From Candidatus Neomicrothrix sp. UBA4742 (GTDB lineage: Bacteria; Actinomycetota; Acidimicrobiia; Acidimicrobiales; Acidimicrobilacustridaceae): a stretch of DNA of 11,848 nt. The translations under genes were made by a program, and so were the position numbers. Position 1 is the first letter of the stretch. The number at the start of each line of letters is the position of its first letter. Positions 6,304 through 11,848 of the stretch are shown here, piece after piece. Below the pieces are notes generated by a model that made no database searches, was not told where the DNA came from, and saw only the letters and a program-made list of their open reading frames with translations. The stretch lies in contig DHIQ01000086.1 in the NCBI GenBank assembly GCA_002403895.1, positions 12,358 through 24,205 on the forward strand, given 5' to 3'.

Positions 6304-6650
6304 TGCCCATGCCGCCGCCCTATTCCCCGATCGTGCGCGCCGGTGACTGGCTGCTCGTGTCCGGGCAGATCGGCCTCGCCGGGGGAGCCATGGTGACCGG
6401 CGGGGTAGAGGCAGAGTTTCGCCAAGCGGTGGCCAACATGACCGGGCTCTTGGTGGGAGAGGGATCGAGCCTGGCCGCCGTGTGTAAGACCACGGTGTTC
6501 CTTCGCCACATGCGGGATTACCCGATCGTGAACGCGGCCTACGCCGAGCTCTTCGCCGAGCCGTACCCGGCCCGATCGGCTTTTGCCGTGTCGGAGCTTC
6601 CGTTCGTGGCGTTGGTCGAGATCGAAGCCTGGGCCTACGTCGGCTCCTGA
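6303..6650 (+). CDS. ridA: RidA/YjgF/UK114-family enamine/imine deaminase
   Basis: A 115-residue cytosolic protein; family members are trimers that hydrolyse reactive 2-aminoacrylate-type enamines released by PLP enzymes. Key residues of active RidA can be aligned: Y7 in PYSP, S20 in LLVSGQI, R91 in PARS and E106 in VEIEA; the position of E. coli C107 is A93. The arginine that marks deaminating members is present. It is slightly shorter than the usual 125-130 residues because the N-terminus is short. Start ATG 6303 has AGGAG at 6292-6296 and overlaps the stop of a 24-codon ORF. It probably shares a transcript with the Fe-S fusion gene 70 nt upstream and the small membrane protein downstream. 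Confidence 0.9.
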   Translation: MPMPPPYSPIVRAGDWLLVSGQIGLAGGAMVTGGVEAEFRQAVANMTGLLVGEGSSLAAVCKTTVFLRHMRDYPIVNAAYAELFAEPYPARSAFAVSELPFVALVEIEAWAYVGS

Positions 6651-6695
6651 GCGGTGATGTTGGCCTCGGACCGTGGCGCGTGATTGGATGGCGGG

Positions 6696-6854
6696 GTGAC
6701 CGGAGCCGTCATCATCGTGATCGTCCTGCTCATCATGCCCGTGCTGATCTGTATGTCCCTGGCCGTGGTCGCCGGGCTGATCGGTTGGTTCCTGAAGGAC
6801 GATGTGGCCAGCGAGTATCCCCCCGACAGCGAGTACGTCGAACTCGGCGGGTAG
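6696..6854 (+). CDS. Small single-pass membrane protein, 52 residues
   Basis: GTG at 6696 opens a 52-codon frame ending in TAG at 6852-6854. Residues 3-33 are strongly hydrophobic ([18 protein letters not shown] then [13 protein letters not shown]) with a central Pro15, followed by an acidic soluble tail ([19 protein letters not shown]). Nearly all third positions are G or C and the amino-acid pattern is that of a membrane anchor, which a chance frame would seldom produce. It follows ridA by 45 nt on the same strand. There is no clear Shine-Dalgarno; a TTGGAT sequence at 6684-6689 is 6 nt before the GTG, in the position of a leaderless -10 box but a poor match. Function unknown. Confidence 0.6.
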   Translation: MTGAVIIVIVLLIMPVLICMSLAVVAGLIGWFLKDDVASEYPPDSEYVELGG

Positions 6855-6905
6855 GCCTCGCGGGCCGTCGGCCCAGGAATTGCACACGGCCGTCGGCTCG
6901 GCATG

Positions 6906-6911
6906 TACCCT
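6906..6911 (+). promoter_or_regulatory. Putative -10 box of the cold-shock gene
   Basis: TACCCT is the same hexamer as in the erpA-like promoter. A TTGCAC at 6880-6885 is a possible -35, although the 20-bp spacing is long. The expected start near 6918 gives a leader of about 60 nt before the TTG at 6979. Confidence 0.35.
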
Positions 6912-6978
6912 CTCGCTCGTAATGCAAACCAGCAGGGACCCGGTACGACCGACCCCGCAGTCAGGAAAGGGGATCGGA

Positions 6979-7179
6979 TTGGCTTCCGGTACCGTCAAGT
7001 GGTTCAACGCCGAGAAGGGTTACGGCTTCATCTCCCGTGAGGGGGGCCCCGACGTGTTCGTGCACTACAGCGCGATCCAGTCGACGGGCTACCGCTCGCT
7101 CGAGGAAGGTCAGGCCGTCGAATTCGAGGTGACCGCGGGTCCCAAGGGCGAGCAGGCGCAGGACGTCCGCATCGTTTGA
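6979..7179 (+). CDS. csp: Cold-shock protein (CspA family)
   Basis: A 66-residue single cold-shock domain, the standard length. These proteins bind single-stranded RNA/DNA in the cytoplasm and act as RNA chaperones. The sequence [17 protein letters not shown] carries RNP1 (KGYGFI, 13-18) and RNP2 (VFVH, 26-29). The TTG start is chosen because family members begin M-A-x-GTVKWFN and the purine-rich GGAAAGGGGA lies 5 nt upstream. An in-frame ATG at 6922 would add 19 residues ([10 protein letters not shown]...) unlike any cold-shock protein I know; see findings. It is followed closely by a strong terminator, so it is probably monocistronic. Confidence 0.93.
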   Translation: MASGTVKWFNAEKGYGFISREGGPDVFVHYSAIQSTGYRSLEEGQAVEFEVTAGPKGEQAQDVRIV

Positions 7180-7199
7180 GTTGCACCCATCTTCAGGTG

Positions 7200-7234
7200 C
7201 GAGGGCCTTCCTTCGGGGGGGCCCTCGTCGTTTT
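7200..7234 (+). terminator. Strong intrinsic terminator of the cold-shock gene
   Basis: CGAGGGCC (7200-7207) pairs with GGCCCTCG (7220-7227). The interior continues as two U-G wobbles and two C-G pairs closed by a TTCG loop, making an uninterrupted 12-bp RNA stem, then TCG and TTTT (7231-7234). The segment GTCGTTTTCGGC is identical to that after the erpA terminator. The remaining bases to 7316 show no gene. Confidence 0.85.
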
Positions 7235-7316
7235 CGGCGCGGGCCCCGTCGGTCGTTCCTGCAGATCGCACCCTGTGGTGGGCCGGTTGCAGCAACGACG
7301 GGCGCGTGGCGGGGGT

Positions 7317-7997
7317 TCAGAGGCTCCAGCGGGATTGGCCGAAGCGGTAGCCCACCGAGCGCACCGTCTGGATGAGGTTGGCGTGTTCTTCGCCCAGCTT
7401 GGCCCGCAGCCGCCGAACGTGGACGTCCACCGTTCGGGCGCCGCCGTAGTACTCGTAGCCCCACACCCGGCTGAGCAGCGTCTCGCGGGTGAACACCTTG
7501 CCCGGGTGTGAGGCGAGGAACTTCAACAGCTCGTATTCCATAAAGGTGAGGTCGAGTGGTTGCCCAGAGATGGCGGCCTGGTAGGTCTCGAGGTTGAGGA
7601 TCAGGTTGGCGTACTCGACGAGCTCGGGCCGCGTGCCTCGACCCGTCCGCCAAAAAAGGTGCTTGAGCCGCGCCTCGAGCTCGCGTGGGTGGAACGGCGA
7701 GAGGCAGAAATCGTCGAACAGATCGTCTCGTAGTTCCAGATCGCCGAGTTGGGTGCCGGACACCAGCAACAGGACCGGTTCCAGCGGCAAGTCACGCTTG
7801 CGGATGGCCCGGCACAGCGCAAAGGCTCCCTCGGGGTCGAGATCGGCGCAGATGACCGCGCCGGCCCAGCCGTCGTCGGGCTCGCTGCGGTCGACTGCCG
7901 CCTCGTCGGCCACGGCCTTCCACGGGAAGCCACCCAGGTCGAGGGCCTGCGCCAGCTCCGGTGGAACAGGGTCGGGGTAGAGAAGGAGGGGTTCCAT
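7317..7997 (-). CDS. glnR: GlnR-like orphan OmpR/PhoB-family response regulator
   Basis: A 226-residue regulator with an N-terminal receiver-like domain (1-115) and a C-terminal winged helix (about 128-219). The latter has LTFMEYELLKFLASHPGKVFTRE, then WGYEYYGGARTVDVHVRRLRAKLG and TVRSVGYRF, strongly reminiscent of actinobacterial GlnR, the global activator/repressor of nitrogen assimilation. The receiver looks atypical: only one acidic residue at the N-terminal pocket (D9), candidate central Asp D52 or D54, and S100 where the conserved Lys of K-P-F should be, so classical phosphorylation is unlikely, as known for GlnR. No histidine kinase is nearby. It begins 12 nt after the glnA2 stop and has no Shine-Dalgarno, so co-transcription and translational coupling with glnA2 are likely. 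The identification as GlnR rests on DNA-binding similarity plus glnA context. Confidence 0.85.
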   Translation of the reverse strand: MEPLLLYPDPVPPELAQALDLGGFPWKAVADEAAVDRSEPDDGWAGAVICADLDPEGAFALCRAIRKRDLPLEPVLLLVSGTQLGDLELRDDLFDDFCLSPFHPRELEARLKHLFWRTGRGTRPELVEYANLILNLETYQAAISGQPLDLTFMEYELLKFLASHPGKVFTRETLLSRVWGYEYYGGARTVDVHVRRLRAKLGEEHANLIQTVRSVGYRFGQSRWSL

Positions 7998-8009
7998 GGT
8001 GGCAGGGGG

Positions 8010-9344
8010 CTACCAGTTGGGCAGGTAGCGGTCGAGCTCGAACTGCGTCACCTGGGATTTGTAGTCGAACCACTCGGCTCGCTTGTTGCGCAGGAACCAT
8101 TCGAAGATGTGCTCGCCCAAGGCCTCGGCCACGAGCTCCGAGCGCTCCATCACGTCGAGCGCTTCGCTGAGGGACTGGGGTAGCGGCTTGATCCCCTCCG
8201 CGGCCCGCTCCTCGGGGGTCAGCTCGAACACGTTTGACGAGGCCTCGGGAGGCAGGTCGTAGCCCTCGCGGATGCCCTTGAGCCCGGCGGCCAGCAGCAC
8301 GGAGTAGGCCAGGTAGGGGTTGCATGACGGGTCGGGGGAGCGGTATTCGACCCGGGTCGAGGACTGCTTGCCGGACTTGGTCACCGGCACCCGCACCAGT
8401 GCCGAGCGGTTGTTGCGGGCCCAGGTGACATAGACCGGGGCCTCGTAGCCGGCGATGAGCCGCTTGTAGGAGTTCACCAACTGGTTGGTGACGGCGGTGA
8501 TCTCGGGAGCATGGACGAGCAGGCCGGCGATGAAGCCCCGGGCCACCTTTGACAACCCGTACGGGTCGCCCGGCTCGTGAAAGGCGTTGGTGTCGCCCTC
8601 GAACAGCGACATGTGGGTGTGCATGCCCGATCCCTGCACGCCGCCGAGGGGTTTGGGCATGAACGTGGCGTAAACGCCCTGCTCGAGCGCGATCTCCCTC
8701 ACGACGAGTCGGAAGGTCATGACGTTGTCGGCCATCGACAGGGCGTCGGTGTAGCGGAGGTCGATCTCGTGTTGGCTGGGAGCGTCCTCATGGAACGAGT
8801 ACTCCACCGGGATTCCCATGGCCTCGAGCATGTGGATGGTCCGCTTGCGTAGGTCGCTGGCCACATCGGCCGTGGTGAGGTCGAAATACGAGCCCGAGTC
8901 GAGCGTCACCGGCGGATGGGAGGGGTCGCCGTCGGCGAAGTAGAAGAACTCCATCTCCGGGGCGACGTAGAACGAGAAGCCCTGCTCTCGGGCCAGGTCG
9001 AGGTTGCGCTTCAGGACTTGGCGGGGGTCGCCTTCGAACGGGGTGCCGTCGTGGTTCTGGATGTCGCAGAACATACGGGCCGAGGGGTCGTCGCCCTTGG
9101 CCCAGGGCAAGAGCTCGAAGCTGTTCGGGTCTGGCTTGGCCAGCACGTCGCTCTCTTGCACCCGACTGAACCCGTCGATGGCCGAACCGTCGAAGTGCAT
9201 ACCTTCCTCGAAGGCATTCTCGAGTTCGGCGGGGGAGATGGCGACTGACTTGAGCTGCCCCAGCACGTCGGTGAACCAGAGGCGGATGAGCCGCACTCCG
9301 CGTTCCTCGACCGTTCTTAGTACATAGTCCTGCTGGCGTTCCAT
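8010..9344 (-). CDS. glnA2: Glutamine synthetase type I-alpha, GlnA2-like
   Basis: A 444-residue enzyme of the class that makes glutamine from glutamate, ammonia and ATP, or a related gamma-glutamyl ligase; some actinobacterial GlnA-like proteins act on polyamines or amines. It resembles GlnA2 of Streptomyces and Mycobacterium (MERQQDYVLRTVEERGVRLIRLWFTD). Visible motifs: latch FDGSAIDGF (51-59), metal ligands E130/E132, E186, E193, H242 in GSGMHTH, and E333/R335 near NNRSALVRVP (311-320). The adenylylation tyrosine is absent: NVFELTPEE has F373. R61 matches the arginine involved in glutamine feedback in Bacillus-type GSI-alpha. ATG 9344 is preferred because family members start M-D/E-RQQ; ATG 9353 and 9389 are alternatives and none has a good ribosome site. 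The open frame to 9848 is antisense to the next gene. It forms an operon with the GlnR-like gene. Confidence 0.93.
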   Translation of the reverse strand: MERQQDYVLRTVEERGVRLIRLWFTDVLGQLKSVAISPAELENAFEEGMHFDGSAIDGFSRVQESDVLAKPDPNSFELLPWAKGDDPSARMFCDIQNHDGTPFEGDPRQVLKRNLDLAREQGFSFYVAPEMEFFYFADGDPSHPPVTLDSGSYFDLTTADVASDLRKRTIHMLEAMGIPVEYSFHEDAPSQHEIDLRYTDALSMADNVMTFRLVVREIALEQGVYATFMPKPLGGVQGSGMHTHMSLFEGDTNAFHEPGDPYGLSKVARGFIAGLLVHAPEITAVTNQLVNSYKRLIAGYEAPVYVTWARNNRSALVRVPVTKSGKQSSTRVEYRSPDPSCNPYLAYSVLLAAGLKGIREGYDLPPEASSNVFELTPEERAAEGIKPLPQSLSEALDVMERSELVAEALGEHIFEWFLRNKRAEWFDYKSQVTQFELDRYLPNW

Positions 9345-9396
9345 GCCCGCCATGTTGGCACGGTCGGAGCCAGCGGCTTCCCGAGCCATCGTCCAG

Positions 9397-9434
9397 TTCA
9401 CATAACGTTCACGATGGAGCAACGGATGAGAAAC
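9397..9434. promoter_or_regulatory. Candidate GlnR-type operator: four repeats at 11-bp period
   Basis: On the plus strand TTCAC (9397), TTCAC (9408), GCAAC (9419) and GAAAC (9430) follow each other with 6-nt spacers. Actinobacterial GlnR boxes have the pattern GTnAC-n6-GAAAC repeated at 11-bp steps; the last pair (GCAAC-n6-GAAAC) differs from it by one base and all four end in AC. The site lies 53-90 bp upstream of glnA2 and about 185 bp upstream of glnA. The rest of the 9345-9618 interval includes TTGACT (9525) and TAGTGT (9530) as weak promoter candidates for glnA, and no gene. Confidence 0.45.
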
Positions 9435-9618
9435 TGCTCCCTGGAACTCTGGCGAGTGACACATCGGAGGCGCGCGAGGGCAGCGGAAATGCCGGAGTGA
9501 GCCACCTGCCCGCGTTTCGCCGGATTGACTAGTGTCCCAACCGGCCAGAAGACCACCACGACCTGCTGCTCGATGGCAGCGATGATCTGCCGAGAGGCAG
9601 CGACCACTTGGAGGAACC

Positions 9619-11043
9619 GTGCCTGAGAGCACACCGCAGGAAGTACTTGCCATGGTCGAGAGCGAGGGGTGTGAGTTCGTCGACTTCCGCTTCATCGATC
9701 TCCCGGGCGTCATGCAGCACGTGACCATCCCGGCACCCCTGCTCGACGAGGGACAGTTCACCGAGGGCCACGGGTTCGACGGCTCGTCGATCCGCGGGTT
9801 CCAGGAGATCCAGGAATCCGACATGGTGCTCATCGCTGACCCCGACACCGCCTACATCGATCCGTTCATGAAGCGGAAGACGGCCGTCATCCACTGCTTC
9901 GTGGCCGACCCGGTGACGGGTGAGAGCTACAGCCGTGACCCGCGCTACGTGGCCACCAAGGCCGAGGCGTACCTCAGGTCCACCGGCATCGCCGACACGG
10001 CGTACTTCGGCCCGGAGCCCGAGTTCTTCATCTTCGATGACGTCCGCTTCGACACCACGGGCAACTCGTCGTTCTATTTCGTCGACTCGGTCGAAGGCAG
10101 CTGGAACACCGGCGAGGAGGAGTTCCCCAACCTGGGCTACAAGCCCCGCACCAAGCAGGGCTACTTCCCGGTCCCGCCCATGGACCACTACCAGGACATG
10201 CGCTCCGACATGGCTGCCACTCTGCACCAGGTGGGTATCGAGACCGAGTTGCACCACCACGAGGTGGCCAGCGGCGGCCAGGGTGAGATCGGCATGAAGT
10301 TCAACACGCTGATCCGTATGGCTGACCAGCTCATGACGTTCAAGTACGTGCTCAAGGGCGTGGCCTGGCAGGCGGGCAAGAGCCTCACGTTCATGCCCAA
10401 GCCCCTGTTCGAGGACAACGGCTCGGGCATGCACACCCACCAGTCGCTGTGGAAGGGCGGCGAGCCGCTCTTCTTCGACGAGACCGGCTACGCCGGGCTG
10501 TCGGACATCGCCCGCTGGTACATCGGCGGCCTGTTGCACCATGCCCATTCGGTCATCGCCTTCACCAACCCGACCACCAACAGCTTCAAGCGGCTGGTCC
10601 CGGGCTACGAGGCGCCGGTGAACCTGGTCTACAGCCAGCGCAACCGTTCGGCGTCGTGCCGCATCCCCCTGGCGTCGAAGAGCCCGAAGGCCAAGCGCAT
10701 CGAGTTCCGCTGCCCGGACAGCACCTCGAACCCGTACCTGGCCTTCTCGGCCATGATGATGGCCGGCCTGGACGGCATTGCCAACCGCATCGAGCCCCCG
10801 GCCCCGGTCGACAAGGACCTCTACGATCTGCCGCCCGAGGAACTGGCGCGGGTGCCCCAGGTCCCGTCGTCGCTCGACGAGGCGTTGCTGGCGCTCGAGG
10901 CCGACAACGACTACCTGCGGGCCGGCGGGGTCTTCACCGACGACCTCATCGAAACGTGGATCGACTACAAGCGCAAGAACGAGATCGACGCCATCCGCCT
11001 GCGCCCCCATCCCTACGAGTTCGCGATGTACTACGACATCTGA
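9619..11043 (+). CDS. glnA: Glutamine synthetase type I-beta (GlnA)
   Basis: A 474-residue dodecameric-type glutamine synthetase, the main ammonia-assimilating enzyme of the cytosol. Motifs: latch FDGSSI (53-58), metal ligands E133/E135, E215, E223, H272 in [10 protein letters not shown] (267-276), and E362/R364 after NRSASCRIP (342-350). The sequence [13 protein letters not shown] places the adenylylation tyrosine at Y402 with R instead of K at the start of the usual pattern, so control by a GlnE-type adenylyltransferase is likely; that gene is not in the window. GTG start with GGAGG at 9610-9614, 4 nt upstream. It is divergent from the glnA2-glnR operon, and the shared interval carries a candidate GlnR operator. 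Length and motifs are normal; there is no sign of damage. Confidence 0.97.
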   Translation: MPESTPQEVLAMVESEGCEFVDFRFIDLPGVMQHVTIPAPLLDEGQFTEGHGFDGSSIRGFQEIQESDMVLIADPDTAYIDPFMKRKTAVIHCFVADPVTGESYSRDPRYVATKAEAYLRSTGIADTAYFGPEPEFFIFDDVRFDTTGNSSFYFVDSVEGSWNTGEEEFPNLGYKPRTKQGYFPVPPMDHYQDMRSDMAATLHQVGIETELHHHEVASGGQGEIGMKFNTLIRMADQLMTFKYVLKGVAWQAGKSLTFMPKPLFEDNGSGMHTHQSLWKGGEPLFFDETGYAGLSDIARWYIGGLLHHAHSVIAFTNPTTNSFKRLVPGYEAPVNLVYSQRNRSASCRIPLASKSPKAKRIEFRCPDSTSNPYLAFSAMMMAGLDGIANRIEPPAPVDKDLYDLPPEELARVPQVPSSLDEALLALEADNDYLRAGGVFTDDLIETWIDYKRKNEIDAIRLRPHPYEFAMYYDI

Positions 11044-11178
11044 GTTAGGGGGATCTCGCGACCTGCGCAGATTCCCGAAAAGTGCTACTGACCTGCCCTG
11101 TTGCCTTCGTCGCTTCTCGACGTTCTCGGCGATTTCTCGTCGGCCGGTGGCATGAAAATGGCATGGAACTGGCCCGGA

Positions 11179-11212
11179 CCTTGGCTCGTCGACCCGACTC
11201 GGCGAGCCAAGG
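11179..11212. terminator. Possible terminator or structured element after glnA
   Basis: CCTTGGCTCG (11179-11188) pairs perfectly with CGAGCCAAGG (11203-11212) around a 14-nt loop. No T tract follows on either strand, and it is 135 nt beyond the glnA stop, so a terminator role is only possible. The loop contains GACTCGG, which is also half of the palindrome just downstream. Confidence 0.4.
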
Positions 11213-11215
11213 CCT

Positions 11216-11235
11216 AGCGACTCGGCCGAGTCGCT
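11216..11235. repeat. Perfect 20-bp palindrome
   Basis: AGCGACTCGG (11216-11225) is followed directly by its exact reverse complement CCGAGTCGCT (11226-11235). As RNA it would form an 8-bp stem with a GGCC loop; as DNA it could be a dimer binding site. It lies 3 bp after the preceding inverted repeat. Confidence 0.7.
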
Positions 11236-11336
11236 GGCGTAGCAGGCGACCCGGTTGTCGATCGCGATGCTGGGCGCTCCGAGGTCGTCGAGCACTTGCG
11301 ATCGGCGGACGTCGACTTCTTCGCACAGATCTCGCA

Positions 11337-11366
11337 AGCCCGATGTGAGTGATCGCCACTCGGGCT
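11337..11366. other. Hairpin upstream of the AraC-family gene
   Basis: AGCCC (11337-11341) pairs with GGGCT (11362-11366) and GAGTG (11347-11351) pairs with CACTC (11357-11361), giving two stacked 5-bp stems with a 5-nt bulge on one side. No T tract follows. Role unknown. Confidence 0.35.
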
Positions 11367-11437
11367 ATGGCACCGGGTTCCGACGGGATGAGAGCGGGGA
11401 CGCGTGACGAACTTCGGGGCGGCCTCGACCCGTGTTC

Positions 11438-11465
11438 TTGACCGTGGCGACCGGTCGCGTAACGT
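11438..11465 (+). promoter_or_regulatory. Promoter of the AraC-family gene with an internal palindrome
   Basis: TTGACC (11438-11443), 16-bp spacer, TAACGT (11460-11465), then 7 nt to the ATG at 11473: the best-formed promoter in the window, for a leaderless message. The spacer contains the perfect 12-bp palindrome GCGACCGGTCGC (11447-11458), well placed for a repressor. Confidence 0.6.
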
Positions 11466-11472
11466 CGTGGGC

Positions 11473-11848
11473 ATGACGCCGGAGGAGATCGTCGACCTCG
11501 TGCACCTGCGCCGGGCGCGCGACCTCATAGACCGCGACTACGCGCAGCCCCTCGATGTCCCGGCCATGGCACGTGCCGCGCTCATGTCGCCCGCGCACTT
11601 CTCGCGCAAGTTCCGTGCGGCGTATGGCGAGACGCCCTACTCCTATCTCATGACGCGACGCATCGAGCGCGCGAAGGCTTCTCTTCGTCAGGGGATGTCG
11701 GTCACCGACACCTGCGTCGCCGTCGGTTGCACGTCGCTGGGCTCGTTCAGTTCGCGCTTCACCGAGATCGTCGGCGCGACGCCGTCGCAGTACCGCGCGC
11801 GCGACCACCGCGACCTCGAGATCGTTCCGTCGTGCGTGAGCATGGTCG
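11473..11848 (+). CDS. AraC-family transcriptional regulator (3' end outside the window)
   Basis: The frame is open from ATG 11473 to the window end, 125 codons without a stop. It is an AraC/XylS DNA-binding domain at the very N-terminus: first helix-turn-helix around LDVPAMARAALMSPAHFSRKF (27-47) and second around VTDTCVAVGCTSLGSFSSRF (77-96), ending in the family signature G-x-T-P-S-Q-Y (101-107). No effector-binding domain precedes it, so this belongs to the short AraC-type regulators; I recall similar proteins of about 130-160 residues lying next to VOC/glyoxalase genes, so the end is probably near. Alanine is written mostly GCG here whereas the glnA genes favour GCC, a mild sign of different origin. 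The start is supported by TAACGT 7 nt upstream. Confidence 0.88.
   Translation, partial: MTPEEIVDLVHLRRARDLIDRDYAQPLDVPAMARAALMSPAHFSRKFRAAYGETPYSYLMTRRIERAKASLRQGMSVTDTCVAVGCTSLGSFSSRFTEIVGATPSQYRARDHRDLEIVPSCVSMV

Larger units (their letters stand above)
11215..11370 (-). pseudogene. Coding-like minus-strand segment, possible gene remnant
   Basis: After an in-frame TAG at about 11366-11368, the minus strand reads a stretch including LCEEVDVRRSQVLDDLGAPS and IAIDNRVACYASDSAESLGL. From about 11300 down to 11218 nearly every codon ends in G or C and the residue pattern looks protein-like. Beyond about 11210 the codon pattern deteriorates and the frame runs on as antisense of glnA. There is no good start codon (TTG at 11337 only). 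I do not recognise the family. It may be the tail of a decayed gene or chance. Confidence 0.25.
11044..11472. other. Intergenic region with hairpins and a coding-like remnant
   Basis: This 429-nt stretch between glnA and the AraC-family gene holds no convincing complete gene. It contains a 10-bp inverted repeat at 11179-11212, a perfect 20-bp palindrome at 11216-11235, a hairpin with adjacent stems at 11337-11366, a minus-strand coding-like segment around 11215-11370, and the promoter of the AraC-family gene at 11438-11465. The first 135 nt after glnA show only short scattered TTCTCG repeats (11114, 11123, 11134). Confidence 0.6.

Noticed and set aside
6048..7007. Minus-strand open frame of about 319 codons across ridA and the small membrane gene
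   Set aside because: Histidine/arginine/glycine-rich shadow composition, and it crosses well-supported plus-strand genes.
9345..9848. N-terminal extension of the glnA2 frame
   Set aside because: The extension runs antisense through the start of glnA, has no matching family segment, and the GlnA2 family starts at M-E/D-RQQ.
11114..11139. Three TTCTCG repeats after glnA
   Set aside because: Spacing is irregular (9 and 11 bp) and the motif is short; likely chance in this sequence context.
9529..11337. Long minus-strand open frame (about 600 codons) opposite glnA
   Set aside because: It is antisense to a clear glutamine synthetase; its residues are typical GC-rich shadow composition and no family is visible. 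Only the first part beyond glnA (11215-11370) looks coding-like and is listed separately.
11044..11472. tRNA, attachment site or CRISPR array in the spacer after glnA
   Set aside because: No cloverleaf, no regularly spaced repeats of array type and no integrase in the window.

Overview
The window is a high-G+C chromosomal segment from an actinobacterium. The signs are GC-rich third codon positions, a GlnR-type orphan OmpR-family regulator beside glutamine synthetase genes, a GlnA2-type (GSI-alpha) enzyme together with an adenylylatable GSI-beta enzyme, and many start codons lying 6-8 nt after a TANNNT box (leaderless genes). Several proteins resemble those I associate with Acidimicrobiia, but that class assignment is an inference. 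No rRNA, tRNA, insertion sequence, phage gene or CRISPR array is visible.

Left part (1-3675): the 3' end of an unrecognised gene, then an aldo/keto reductase that meets, stop codon to stop codon, an Mrp/ApbC-type Fe-S carrier ATPase on the minus strand. Divergent from mrp is a SufR-like winged-helix regulator with four C-terminal cysteines, followed by an A-type Fe-S carrier (ErpA/IscA family). This is a compact iron-sulfur cluster module. The mrp and erpA promoters share a CGAA(A)TCCCG element directly upstream of their -10 boxes. A UUCG-capped hairpin ends the erpA transcript.

Middle part (3676-7316): a Tat-exported lipoprotein with a C-terminal thioredoxin-like domain is transcribed divergently from a compact 536-residue protein that fuses a two-cluster [2Fe-2S] domain to fragments of a molybdopterin-binding subunit. 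Their putative -10 boxes overlap on one TA step. Downstream are a 24-codon mini-ORF overlapping both neighbours, a RidA-family deaminase, a 52-residue membrane protein (both small ORFs are easily missed), and a cold-shock protein with a strong UUCG terminator.

Right part (7317-11043): a nitrogen-assimilation unit. A GlnA2-type glutamine synthetase and a GlnR-like regulator, 12 nt apart, form a minus-strand operon. Divergent from it is a second glutamine synthetase with an adenylylation-site tyrosine. The region between them carries four repeats at an 11-bp period ending in AC, a good candidate for a GlnR-type operator. The right edge (11044-11848) has a 430-nt spacer with several hairpins, a perfect 20-bp palindrome and a coding-like minus-strand remnant, then an AraC-family regulator cut by the window end. 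That gene has a clean leaderless promoter containing a perfect 12-bp palindrome.

I did not find a clearly new defence or mobile system. The most unusual items are the compact Fe-S/molybdopterin-like fusion, the shared promoter element of the Fe-S module, the glnA-glnR arrangement with its periodic repeats, and the overlapping divergent promoter.
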